Notes under the pieces: model-generated
The model's database searches: none
What the model saw: the letters and a program-made list of their open reading frames with translations, nothing else
What the model was told of the DNA's origin: nothing
Shown: positions 9,167 through 16,624 of the stretch, one piece after another
Layout: each line of letters begins with the position of its first letter
How positions within the stretch are numbered: position 1 is the stretch's first letter
NCBI RefSeq assembly: GCF_004299445.1
Contig: NZ_SCTC01000037.1
Location: forward strand, 1-64,000
Origin: Phenylobacterium sp.
Lineage (GTDB): Bacteria > Pseudomonadota > Alphaproteobacteria > Caulobacterales > Caulobacteraceae
DNA length: 64,000 nt
Direction of reading: 5' to 3'
Position numbers and translations under genes: made by a program

Positions 9167-10179
9167 CCGCGGCCCCGCCGAGCGTTTCGCCACCGAGCGT
9201 TTCGACTCAGGGCGCCCCCTTGGCCTCGCCTGCGCGGACCCGCGTCGGCCGGACGCTCAGCCTCGTCATCCCGATGCACGACGAGGCCGAGGTGCTGGAC
9301 GCGTTGTTCCAGCGCCTCGACGCCACGGTGGGCCAGCTGAGCCTGGCGTTGGAGATCGTCTGCGTCGACGACGGCAGCCGCGACGACACCTGGGCGCGGA
9401 TGACCGCCCGCGCCGCCGGGGACCCGCGCATCCGCCTGGTCGGCCTGTCGCGCAACTTCGGCAAGGAGGCGGCGCTGACCGCCGGTCTCGACGTCGCCCT
9501 CGGCGACCTCGTCGTCCCGCTGGACGCCGACCTGCAGGACCCGCCCGAGCTGATCGCCGATTTCGTGGCGCTGTGGGAGCAGGGCTACGACGTGGTCTAC
9601 GGCGTGCGCGCCGACCGGTCGTCCGACACTCGCGCCAAGCGCTGGACGGCGGGCTTGTTCTATCGGTCGTTCAACTGGCTGGCCGAGCGCGAGATCCCGG
9701 CCTCCACCGGGGACTTCCGCCTGATGGACCGCGCGGTGGTCGAAGCCCTGAAGGCGCTGCCCGAGCGCAACCGGTTCATGAAGGGACTGTTCGCCTGGGT
9801 GGGCTTCCGCCAGGTGGGCGTGCCTTACGTGCGGCCCGAGCGCGTGGCGGGGACCAGTTCCTTTCCCTATCGCCGCCTGTTCCGCTTTGCGCTGGACGGG
9901 ATGACCTCCTTCTCGACGGCCCCCCTGCGGGTCTGGACGGTGGTGGGCGCAACGTCGGCGGTCGTCGCCCTGCTGGCGGCGGCGATCATCGTGGTCCGGG
10001 TGCTGGTGGTCGGGCGCGACGTGCCCGGCTACGCCTCGCTGATGGTGGTGATCCTGTTCGCCTTCGCGCTGCAGATGATCGCTCTGGGCGTCCTGGGCGA
10101 GTACATCGGGCGCATGTACCAGGAGGTGAAGGGCCGCCCCATCTACCTCATCCGCGACCGCGTCGGGTTCGACGACTGA
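9163..10179 (+). CDS. Family 2 glycosyltransferase, GtrB / dolichol-phosphate-mannose synthase-like
   Basis: The 338-residue protein has a GT-A domain (LSLVIPMHDEAEVLDALF, VCVDDGSRDDT, the DxD-type LDADLQDPPEL and the STGDFRLMDR motif) and two C-terminal membrane helices (about 265-320). This is the layout of bactoprenol-linked sugar transferases such as GtrB and ArnC, which move a sugar from a nucleotide donor onto undecaprenyl phosphate at the inner membrane. The GTG start overlaps the stop of the lipoprotein gene, and the stop overlaps the next ATG by one base. A gtrA gene two positions downstream supports a flippase-coupled pathway. Confidence 0.9.
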   Translation: MTAAPPSVSPPSVSTQGAPLASPARTRVGRTLSLVIPMHDEAEVLDALFQRLDATVGQLSLALEIVCVDDGSRDDTWARMTARAAGDPRIRLVGLSRNFGKEAALTAGLDVALGDLVVPLDADLQDPPELIADFVALWEQGYDVVYGVRADRSSDTRAKRWTAGLFYRSFNWLAEREIPASTGDFRLMDRAVVEALKALPERNRFMKGLFAWVGFRQVGVPYVRPERVAGTSSFPYRRLFRFALDGMTSFSTAPLRVWTVVGATSAVVALLAAAIIVVRVLVVGRDVPGYASLMVVILFAFALQMIALGVLGEYIGRMYQEVKGRPIYLIRDRVGFDD

Positions 10180-10907
10180 TGGAACGCCGCATCTACGACC
10201 GCATGCGCGGCCTCCAGGCGACCCACTGGTGGTTCACCGCCCGGCGCGAGATCCTGTCGGCCGAGATTTCCCGCCTGCCGCTGCCCCGGCCGGCCCGCAT
10301 CCTGGAGGTGGGCTGCGGCCCTGGCGGCAACCTCGAACTGCTGAAGGCCTTCGGCGACGTCCGCGCCATCGAGCCCGACGCCGAGTCCCGCGCCTACGCG
10401 GCCGAGCAGTCGGGCGTGCCGGTGGACGGCGGCCTCCTGCCCGACGGCCTGCCCGACCTGGGCGGCCTCTTCGACATGGTGGCCGCCTTCGACGTGGTCG
10501 AGCACGTGGACGACGACGCCGGCGCCGTCGCGGCCCTGGGCGCCCTGCTGAAGCCCGGCGGATTCCTGGTCACCACCGTGCCGGCCTACCCGTGGATGTG
10601 GAGCGAGCACGACGCCCACCACCACCATAAGCGCCGCTATTCGATGCCCGCCTACCGCCGCCTGTTCGACGCCGCGGGGCTCAAGGTGCGCCGCGCCACC
10701 CACTTCAATTCGGTGCTGTTCCCGCCGATCGCCGCCGTGCGCCTGGCCAAGTCGGCGGCGGGCATCAAGGGCGGCGACGACGAGGCCCTGCCGCCCGCGC
10801 CGCTCAACGGCCTGCTGCGGCGCCTGTTCGGGGCCGAGAAGGCGATCCTGCGGGCGACAGACATCCCGTTCGGCGTCTCGATCCTGCTGATCGCCGAGCG
10901 CCCATGA
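10179..10907 (+). CDS. SAM-dependent class I methyltransferase
   Basis: The 242-residue protein has a Rossmann SAM site (ILEVGCGPGGNLELLKAFG, around residues 40-60), a second acidic motif (AFDVVEHVDDD) and LLKPGGFLVTTVP, all typical of Methyltransf_11/23 proteins. The N-terminal THWWFTARREI and the HHHHKRRYS segment are common in methyltransferases that modify lipid-linked or surface glycans. Its place between GtrB-like and GtrA-like genes suggests it methylates the exported sugar or its carrier; this is inference. ATG overlaps the preceding TGA. Confidence 0.88.
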   Translation: MERRIYDRMRGLQATHWWFTARREILSAEISRLPLPRPARILEVGCGPGGNLELLKAFGDVRAIEPDAESRAYAAEQSGVPVDGGLLPDGLPDLGGLFDMVAAFDVVEHVDDDAGAVAALGALLKPGGFLVTTVPAYPWMWSEHDAHHHHKRRYSMPAYRRLFDAAGLKVRRATHFNSVLFPPIAAVRLAKSAAGIKGGDDEALPPAPLNGLLRRLFGAEKAILRATDIPFGVSILLIAERP

Positions 10908-10917
10908 AGAGCGAAGG

Positions 10918-11307
10918 ATGACCGAGCGGCCGCTCCTCCAGCAGGTCCCGCTGTTCGCCATCGTCGGCGCCGCCGCCACCCTGACCCATGTGGCCGCCGC
11001 CCTGGCGGCCCGCGAGCTCGCGGGCCTTTCGCCGATGGCGGCGAATTTCGCGGGCTACGCAGCGGCTGTCGGCGTCAGCTACCTGGGCAACGCGCGCTTC
11101 ACCTTCCGCCGCGCGCTCTGGCACGGGCCGCAGTTCGTGCGGTTCGTGCTGGTGTCGTTGCTCGGCCTGGCGCTGACCCAGGGCCTCACCTGGCTGCTGG
11201 TGGAACGGGGCGGCTGGCCGTTCGGCGCCGGCCTGGCGGTGGTCGCCGTGGCCGTGCCGGCGCTGTCATTCGTGCTCCAGCGCCTCTGGGCCTTCCGGGC
11301 GCATTGA
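10918..11307 (+). CDS. GtrA family membrane protein
   Basis: The 129-residue protein has four predicted membrane helices and the GtrA signature (FAIVGAAATLTHVAAAL; NFAGYAAAVGVSYLGNARFTF; C-terminal FVLQRLWAF). GtrA proteins are thought to flip or present undecaprenyl-phosphate sugars made by a GtrB partner. It closes the envelope cluster, 10 nt after the methyltransferase. An extracytoplasmic transferase would be needed to use the lipid-linked sugar, and the polytopic protein at 7220 is the obvious candidate. Confidence 0.9.
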   Translation: MTERPLLQQVPLFAIVGAAATLTHVAAALAARELAGLSPMAANFAGYAAAVGVSYLGNARFTFRRALWHGPQFVRFVLVSLLGLALTQGLTWLLVERGGWPFGAGLAVVAVAVPALSFVLQRLWAFRAH

Positions 11308-11331
11308 TCCTTTCGATCCCGATCCCCACAT
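11304..11331 (+). promoter_or_regulatory. Candidate sigma-32 promoter of hsp20
   Basis: TTGATCC, 13 nt, then CCCCACAT resembles the heat-shock (RpoH) consensus CTTGAA-N13-CCCCAT. It lies about 75 nt before the Hsp20 start codon, and the gene's function fits. Confidence 0.4.
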
Positions 11332-11405
11332 AGGGAGGGTCCGGTCGAAACGTGCCGATATCGGGCGTGTCGGCCGGAGAGTCGCTTCCTGCGAGGACTC
11401 TGTGG

Positions 11406-11828
11406 ATGAACCGTAGCCTGATCTTCGACAGTCCCTTTCTCCTGGGTTTCGAGCACACCCGAAGCCTGATCGAACGCGCGGCCAAGGCCGCCGCCGAAAG
11501 CTATCCCCCCTACAACGTGGAGGATCGCGGCGACGGCGACCTGCGCATCACGCTGGCGGTGGCGGGCTTCTCGCCCGACCAGCTCAGCGTGACGGTCGAG
11601 GACCGCCAGCTGGTGGTCATCGGCAAGCGTGACGGCGCCACGGCCCGATCCGAAGACGCCTATCTCCACCGTGGCATCGCCGCCCGGGGCTTCCTGCGAA
11701 GCTTCGTGCTGGCCGACGGCATGGTGGTGGAAGGCGCGATCCTGGAGCACGGCCTGCTCCACATCGACCTCGCTCGGCCCGAGCCCGAGAAACGCGTGCA
11801 ATCGATACCGATCCGCACGGTGGGCTGA
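11406..11828 (+). CDS. Small heat-shock protein Hsp20 (IbpA-like)
   Basis: The 140-residue protein has an alpha-crystallin domain (about 35-125) with YNVEDRGDGDLRITLAVAGF, the beta-strand motif QLVVIGKRD, and the C-terminal L-x-I-x-L style motif in GLLHIDLARPEPE. Hsp20 proteins form oligomers that hold unfolding proteins for refolding by DnaK/ClpB. The ATG at 11406 (MNRSLIFDSPFLLGFEHT) matches the alphaproteobacterial IbpA start better than the 18-codon upstream extension. A DUF1150 gene follows, as is usual in this class. Confidence 0.93.
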   Translation: MNRSLIFDSPFLLGFEHTRSLIERAAKAAAESYPPYNVEDRGDGDLRITLAVAGFSPDQLSVTVEDRQLVVIGKRDGATARSEDAYLHRGIAARGFLRSFVLADGMVVEGAILEHGLLHIDLARPEPEKRVQSIPIRTVG

Positions 11829-11940
11829 GTTGAGCAGGACGTAATACCCGGGGCGGCCGGACAAGCCGGCGTCCCATCAAATGAAGGGCCGGCTGAACCG
11901 GCGGCCTTTCGGAGCGTTGAGTTTTTTGGAGGTGGTCATG

Positions 11941-12195
11941 ATGACGCCTATTCTTACGACTGAAGCCTTTGCCGCCTTGGGCGCGCCCAGCCTTGTCTAC
12001 GTGCGGCCGATCAAGGCCGCCGAGATCATCGCCAACACGCACCCGTCCCAGATCCAGAGCTTCGAGCTCGATCCGGAACAGACGCTGTATGCGGTGCACC
12101 GCGCCGATGGCGAACGCCTCGCGATCCTGACCGACCGGGACGCGGCCATGGCCGCCGCCCTGGCGCACGAACTGGCCCCGGTCTCCGTCCACTAA
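11941..12195 (+). CDS. DUF1150 family protein
   Basis: The 84-residue protein follows hsp20, the usual place of DUF1150 in alphaproteobacteria, and has the family pattern AFAALGAPSLVYVRPI...LYAVHRADGERLAILTDRDAAMAAA. The function is unknown; constant linkage to Hsp20 suggests a proteostasis role. Two adjacent ATGs (11938, 11941) exist; GGAGGTGG at 11928-11935 is best spaced for the second. A GC-rich hairpin (arms near 11886-11892 and 11898-11907) sits just upstream and could terminate or temper transcription between the two genes. Confidence 0.85.
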   Translation: MTPILTTEAFAALGAPSLVYVRPIKAAEIIANTHPSQIQSFELDPEQTLYAVHRADGERLAILTDRDAAMAAALAHELAPVSVH

Positions 12196-12214
12196 CCCAG
12201 CGAGGGGTTTCCGC

Positions 12215-12811
12215 TCACGCCCCTGCAGCCTCGTCGGTCATCAGGCCGGCGAAGACCGCGGTGACGCGTTCAATGAACACCTGGCGTTCACGGCCGTGGA
12301 GCGCCTCGCCCCGCACGAGGCGTTCCACCAGGAACCCGATGTAGGTCGCGGCGAATACGCGGGCCCGCGCATCGGCGTCCTCCCCGCCCAGCCACTGGCG
12401 GATCGGGTCCATGAAGCGGTCGTGCACCAGCACGTTCAGCAGCGGCGCGGTGGTGGGCGAAGTGGCCGCCCGCAGCAGGAACTGGAACCTGTGGGTCCGC
12501 GCCTCGTCCTCGTGAGGACTCCCGGCCAGGGTCGTGGCCAGCTCTTGGGCGATCGTCGCGCGGTCCCAGCCGCGCATCCCGTCACCCACGAACGAGGCTC
12601 TCAGCGCCTCGACGAACAGCGCCTCCTTGCCCCCGAAGTACCGCTTCACCAGGGCGACATCGACGCCGGCCTCGCGGGCGATGTCGCGTAGCACCGCGCA
12701 GTCATAGCCCAGCAGCGCGAACTGAGACTTGGCGGCCTCGAGGATCGCCGCGCGCGTGGCCTCGGCGTTTCGCTTGCGGGGCGCGGGGCGGGCGAGCAGG
12801 GCGTCGGTCAT
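12215..12811 (-). CDS. TetR/AcrR family transcriptional regulator
   Basis: The 198-residue protein has an N-terminal TetR HTH (ATRAAILEAAKSQFALLGYD ... VALVKRYFGGKEALFVEAL, about 14-60) and a variable ligand-binding domain. It diverges from the CYP153-type P450 gene with about 150 nt between, and probably represses that gene until a hydrocarbon or fatty-acid-like ligand binds (inference). The ATG at 12811 fits the family; the frame could start 20 codons earlier. The Arg-rich leader RPAPRKRN is typical. Confidence 0.9.
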   Translation of the reverse strand: MTDALLARPAPRKRNAEATRAAILEAAKSQFALLGYDCAVLRDIAREAGVDVALVKRYFGGKEALFVEALRASFVGDGMRGWDRATIAQELATTLAGSPHEDEARTHRFQFLLRAATSPTTAPLLNVLVHDRFMDPIRQWLGGEDADARARVFAATYIGFLVERLVRGEALHGRERQVFIERVTAVFAGLMTDEAAGA

Positions 12812-12853
12812 CTCACGATCCTGGCACGAACCGGCCCGACCGTCAGCCATGAA

Positions 12854-12869
12854 GTCAATGGGCGTTGAC
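12854..12869. promoter_or_regulatory. Candidate TetR operator (GTCAA-N6-TTGAC)
   Basis: A 16-bp inverted repeat with 5-bp arms lies in the divergent promoter between the TetR gene and the P450 gene. TTGAC could also serve as part of a -35 element. The palindrome is short, so this is a moderate candidate. Confidence 0.4.
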
Positions 12870-12960
12870 ATGCGCCGGAAGAGGGCTCAGCTTGTCCGCT
12901 GTCATCTTGCCGAAGCTGCGCGCCAGACGCGGCCGGCGGTCTCCAACCGGGAAGAAACGA

Positions 12961-14247
12961 ATGAACATCGCCGTGAAGGTCGCCGCCGCCGATGCGGCCG
13001 CCGAGATCGCCGCCACGCCGCTGGAGAAGCTGAACCCCGCCAAGGTGGACCGCTTCTACCACGACACGATCTGGCCGGTGTTCGAGCGCCTGCGCCGGGA
13101 GGACCCGGTCCACTTCACCCCCGAGAGCGAGTTCGGCCCCTACTGGTCGATCACCAAGTGGAACGACATCATGGCGGTCGATACCGACCATGAATCCTTC
13201 TCGTCGGCCGAAGGCATCGGCCTGGCCAACCTCGAGGCCATGAAGGAGCAGGAGCGGGTGATGGGCGAACGCCGGCGGGGCAACGCCGGCTTCATCACCA
13301 TGGACGAGCCCGAGCACGGCCCGGCCCGCAAGGCGGTCAGCCCGACGGTCGCCCCCAGCAACCTGCACAACATGGCTCCGCTGGTGCGCGAGCGCGCCGG
13401 CCAGATCCTCGACAGCCTGCCGATCGGCCAGGAGTTCGACTGGGTCGACCTGGTCTCCAAGGAACTGACGGCCATGACCCTGGCCACCCTGTTCGACTTC
13501 CCGTTCGAGCAGCGCCGCAAGCTGACCTGGTGGTCGGACATGGTCATGAACATGCCTGGTCACGGCCCCGTCGAAAGCTGGGAGCAGAAGGGCGCGGCGA
13601 TGATGGAGTGCTTCGGCGCCTTCGCCGGCCTCTGGAACGAGCGGGTCAACGCGCCGCCGAAGAACGACCTGATCTCGATGCTGGCGCACAACCCGGCGAC
13701 CCGGGACATGTCGATGGAGACCTATCAGGGCAACGTCATCCTGCTGATCGTCGGCGGCAACGACACCACCCGCAACACCATCTCCAGCAGCGTCTATTCG
13801 CTGAACAAGTATCCCGAGCAGTACGCCAAGCTGCGCGCCAATCCCGAACTGATCCTGCCGATGGTCTCCGAGACCATCCGCTGGCAGACCCCGCTGGCTC
13901 ACATGAGCCGCGTGGCGACCCGCGACGTGGAACTGGGCGGCAAGACCATCAAGAAGGGCGACCGGGTGGTCATGTGGTACATCTCGGGCAACCGCGACGA
14001 GACGGTGATCGACCGGCCCAACGAGTTCATCATCGACCGCGAGCGTCCGCGCCAGCACATGTCGTTCGGGTTCGGGGTTCACCGCTGCGTCGGCAACCGC
14101 GTCGCCGAGCTCCAGCTGACCATCATCTGGGAAGAGATCCTGAAGCGCTTCCCCGAGATCAAGGTCACGGGCGAGCCGGTGCTGAACTGGTCGGCCTTCG
14201 TGCACGGCTTCGAGACGCTGCCGGTAATCATTCCGTACCGGAATTAG
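12961..14247 (+). CDS. Cytochrome P450, CYP153 (alkane/fatty-acid hydroxylase) type
   Basis: The 428-residue soluble P450 has I-helix GGNDTTRNT (265-273), ExxR at Glu304-Arg307 and heme ligand Cys376 in FGFGVHRCVGN. The motif set (VGGNDTTRNT, PLAHMSRVA, GNRVAELQLTIIWEEIL) matches CYP153 enzymes as I know them, which hydroxylate terminal carbons of n-alkanes, fatty acids or limonene using a ferredoxin and its reductase. No ferredoxin gene is adjacent. The ATG at 12961 gives the normal MNIAVKV-type start. The globin gene follows after 2 nt, so the two are probably co-transcribed. Confidence 0.9.
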   Translation: MNIAVKVAAADAAAEIAATPLEKLNPAKVDRFYHDTIWPVFERLRREDPVHFTPESEFGPYWSITKWNDIMAVDTDHESFSSAEGIGLANLEAMKEQERVMGERRRGNAGFITMDEPEHGPARKAVSPTVAPSNLHNMAPLVRERAGQILDSLPIGQEFDWVDLVSKELTAMTLATLFDFPFEQRRKLTWWSDMVMNMPGHGPVESWEQKGAAMMECFGAFAGLWNERVNAPPKNDLISMLAHNPATRDMSMETYQGNVILLIVGGNDTTRNTISSSVYSLNKYPEQYAKLRANPELILPMVSETIRWQTPLAHMSRVATRDVELGGKTIKKGDRVVMWYISGNRDETVIDRPNEFIIDRERPRQHMSFGFGVHRCVGNRVAELQLTIIWEEILKRFPEIKVTGEPVLNWSAFVHGFETLPVIIPYRN

Positions 14248-14249
14248 CC

Positions 14250-14678
14250 GTGCCGCTGACCGACCCGGCGCAGGCCGAGGCGATCGAGCAAAGTCTCGAG
14301 CTGGCCGGCGAGCGCGGGGGCGACCTCACGGGGAGGGTCTATGCGCGCCTCTTCCAGCGGCAACCGCAGATGCAGGCGCTGTTCTGGCGGGACACGGACG
14401 ACAGCATCAAGGGCGAGATGCTGATGCGCGCGTTCGAAGCCATCCTCGACTTCATCCGCGCGCGCCAGTTCGCCGACCATATGATCCAGACCGAGGTGGT
14501 CACCCACGCCGGGTACGACGTCCCGCCCGACGTCTTCGCCACCTTCTTCGGGATCATCGCCGAGGTGGTGGAGGAGGCCTGCGGTCCCGAGTGGTCGCCG
14601 CGGATGGCGCAGGCTTGGCGCAGCACGCTGGCCGAGCTCGACCGCTACGTGGCGCATCCTGAACGGATCACGGTGTAG
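14250..14678 (+). CDS. Globin family protein
   Basis: The 142-residue single-domain protein starts at GTG, 2 nt after the P450 stop. It reads as a classical three-over-three globin: CD region LFWRDTDDSIKGEML, proximal His86 in VVTHAGYDV, and H-helix AQAWRSTLAELDRYV. There is no reductase or sensor domain. It could buffer oxygen, detoxify NO, or sense O2 for the P450 reaction (inference). Linkage of a globin directly behind a CYP153 gene is the notable context. Confidence 0.82.
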   Translation: MPLTDPAQAEAIEQSLELAGERGGDLTGRVYARLFQRQPQMQALFWRDTDDSIKGEMLMRAFEAILDFIRARQFADHMIQTEVVTHAGYDVPPDVFATFFGIIAEVVEEACGPEWSPRMAQAWRSTLAELDRYVAHPERITV

Positions 14679-14686
14679 ATCGCGCC

Positions 14687-15151
14687 TCAGGCCGCCGGAC
14701 GCGCCGCGTCCTGGACCAGCAGGGCATGCAGAGCGTCGGCCGTGCGGGCCTTTCGCAGCTGCTCGCGGAGCTCGCCCTGGCGCATGATCCGTGACACCCG
14801 GGCCAGCGCCCGCAGGTGATCGGCGCCGGCGTTCTTGGGCGCGAACAGCGCGAAGAGCAGGTCGACCGGCTGGTCGTCGACGGACTCGAATTCCACAGGC
14901 TGCTCGATGCGCACGAAGACGCCGCGCATGCGCTCCAGCCCGTCGAGCCTCGCATGCGGAACGGCCACGCCGTGGCCGACGCCGGTCGAGCCGGCGGCTT
15001 CCCGCTCGCTCAGCGCCTCCAGCACCTCGCCGGCGTCGAGGTGGAAATTGCGGGCCGCGATCTCGGCGATCACGGCCAGGGCCTTCTTCTTGTTGGCTGC
15101 GCTCACGCGCAAGGAGATCGCAGAGCGATCCAGCAATTCGCCGATGTTCAT
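14687..15151 (-). CDS. ptsN: PTS IIA-like nitrogen regulatory protein PtsN (EIIA-Ntr)
   Basis: The 154-residue EIIA domain has the phosphorylated His66 in the motif AVPHARL. PtsN receives phosphate from the EI-Ntr/NPr chain and links nitrogen, potassium and envelope stress signals through protein contacts. Its place downstream of rpoN and hpf is conserved in proteobacteria. It is separated from hpf by 72 nt containing a GC-rich hairpin. The Ala-rich C-terminus is ordinary. Confidence 0.95.
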   Translation of the reverse strand: MNIGELLDRSAISLRVSAANKKKALAVIAEIAARNFHLDAGEVLEALSEREAAGSTGVGHGVAVPHARLDGLERMRGVFVRIEQPVEFESVDDQPVDLLFALFAPKNAGADHLRALARVSRIMRQGELREQLRKARTADALHALLVQDAARPAA

Positions 15152-15176
15152 GGCCTTGAAAAACTAACCCCTCGAT

Positions 15177-15211
15177 CCCCGGGCTCCCGCCTCCGCGGCG
15201 GGCGTCCGGGG
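15177..15211 (-). other. GC-rich hairpin between hpf and ptsN
   Basis: CCCCGG and CCGGGG arms enclose a second GCCCGCC/GGCGGG stem. No T-run follows directly; a TTTTT occurs about 20 nt later, just before the ptsN start. It may reduce read-through or protect the hpf message. Confidence 0.4.
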
Positions 15212-15223
15212 TCGTCGTTGCAC

Positions 15224-15865
15224 CTAGTGGGCCGGACCGGTGTCCTCTCCATCGACCCCGTTGCGGCCTTTGGTCCGCTCCGGATCGATCCAGCCGATGT
15301 TCCCGTCGGGGCGGCGATATACCACCGAAAGCCCGCCGTGCGCGGCGTTTCGAAACACGATTGTTTGAGCTTCCGTCAAGTCCAGTTCCATCACGGCGCG
15401 GGACACCGTCATCGAACGCACGGGCTTCTCGGTCTCGGCGATGATGATGGGCTCGGCGAAGGCGGGGGCCGCCTCGTCGACGTCTTCGGCGTCGTCGTCC
15501 AGGTCGGTCGAGGCGATGACGAAGTACGCCGCGCTCTCGGCCTGCTTGGCCAGCGCCTGTCCGTGGTGGTCGCGCAATCGGTTTTTGTATCGTCGGACGC
15601 GCTTGCTCATCTTCTCGAGCGCGACGTCGAACGCCACATGGGCGTCGCCGCCCACGCCCTGGGTCGTCAGCTGCTGGCCTGAGGCCAGGACGACAGAGCA
15701 ATCTACCCTGAAGGCGCTGCCTTCTCGGCTGACCACGACGTCGGCGCCGCCGCCGTCACGGTCGAAATACTTCAGGATGCTGTTTGTAAGTTCGTCGGCG
15801 ACTCGCGAACGCAGAGCCTCTCCGACATCGACATGTTTGCCGGTCACTTGGACTTGCATACCCAT
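15224..15865 (-). CDS. hpf: Ribosome hibernation promoting factor, long form
   Basis: The 213-residue protein has the N-terminal S30AE domain (VQVTGKHVDVGEALRSRV ... about 1-105), an acidic linker (DLDDDAEDVDEAAPAFAE) and a C-terminal dimerisation domain ending VYRRPDGNIGWIDPE. Long HPF pairs 70S ribosomes into inactive 100S dimers in stationary phase. It is in the conserved rpoN-hpf-ptsN neighbourhood. The ATG at 15865 (MGMQVQV) and the one at 15859 are both possible; neither has a strong ribosome-binding site. Confidence 0.94.
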   Translation of the reverse strand: MGMQVQVTGKHVDVGEALRSRVADELTNSILKYFDRDGGGADVVVSREGSAFRVDCSVVLASGQQLTTQGVGGDAHVAFDVALEKMSKRVRRYKNRLRDHHGQALAKQAESAAYFVIASTDLDDDAEDVDEAAPAFAEPIIIAETEKPVRSMTVSRAVMELDLTEAQTIVFRNAAHGGLSVVYRRPDGNIGWIDPERTKGRNGVDGEDTGPAH

Positions 15866-15891
15866 GACAACGCGCCTGCCAGCGAACGGTG

Positions 15892-16533
15892 TCAAGCGCC
15901 TGTGACGACGGTCCAGGCGTGCAGGAACATCCTGACGATAATGTGAGCCGCCAGCGCCAGGACCGAGGCGCTGGTGATGGCCAGCGCGTAGCCGATGAGC
16001 GCGATCAGGCCGTCCCGCTGGATCAGCGCGAAGGCCAGCGCCGACACCGCCATGGCGGGCAGGATGTTGCCGCCGGGGATGGGCAGGATCAGCACGAGGG
16101 CCAGCGCCAGGCACACCAGGCCGATCAGCCGCTCGCCCACCGGGCCGAACAGGAAGACCAGCCGTGGCTTGGACACGGCCTCCACCTTCTTCAGCCAGCG
16201 GATGGCGCGCGGCAGGCCGTCCTTCAGGTGCGAGGTCGAGATCGTGCGGTGCTTCACGCCCTTGGGCAGCCACGGAACCGATGCGCCGATGATCAGCTGC
16301 GGCGCCAGCAGCACCAGCGGGAAACCGAAGATCGTGGTGGCGCCCGGCGGCAGCGGCAGCATGCAGGCCAGGCCGAACACGAACAGCAGGGCGCCGATCG
16401 CACGGCCGCCGAACCGCTCGGTCAGCTGCTGAACCGAGATCGACTCCTCGTGATAGTCGGCGATGTCGGCGAGCACCGCCGACAGCGGCAGCTCGGCTTC
16501 CGGCAATTCGGCGGGGTGCACGGTCTCGGACAT
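15892..16533 (-). CDS. ExoD family exopolysaccharide synthesis protein
   Basis: The 213-residue membrane protein has the ExoD pattern: an N-terminal soluble part (ISVQQLTERFGGRAIGALLFVFG), several hydrophobic segments, and the motif LPLPPGATTIFGFPLVLLAPQ followed by KPRLVFLFGPVGERLIG. ExoD is needed for normal exopolysaccharide and alkaline tolerance in rhizobia; the molecular function is unclear. It sits between rpoN and hpf, where proteobacteria normally have nothing, so it appears inserted into the block. It starts 91 nt after the rpoN stop. Confidence 0.88.
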   Translation of the reverse strand: MSETVHPAELPEAELPLSAVLADIADYHEESISVQQLTERFGGRAIGALLFVFGLACMLPLPPGATTIFGFPLVLLAPQLIIGASVPWLPKGVKHRTISTSHLKDGLPRAIRWLKKVEAVSKPRLVFLFGPVGERLIGLVCLALALVLILPIPGGNILPAMAVSALAFALIQRDGLIALIGYALAITSASVLALAAHIIVRMFLHAWTVVTGA

Positions 16534-16624
16534 CTCAATCGCATCTGGAGCGCCACACGCGCTGCGCCAAGGGCTGGAAGGTCCGAGCGCGCGGAAAAGT
16601 TCAGCGATTGTGGCGTTTTGGCCC

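Noticed and set aside
12812..12960. Sigma-54 promoter before the P450 gene (TGGCACG)
   Set aside because: The GG element has no GC element at the required distance.
15152..15223. Terminator between hpf and ptsN
   Set aside because: The hairpin is strong but has no adjacent T-run, so I list it only as a hairpin.
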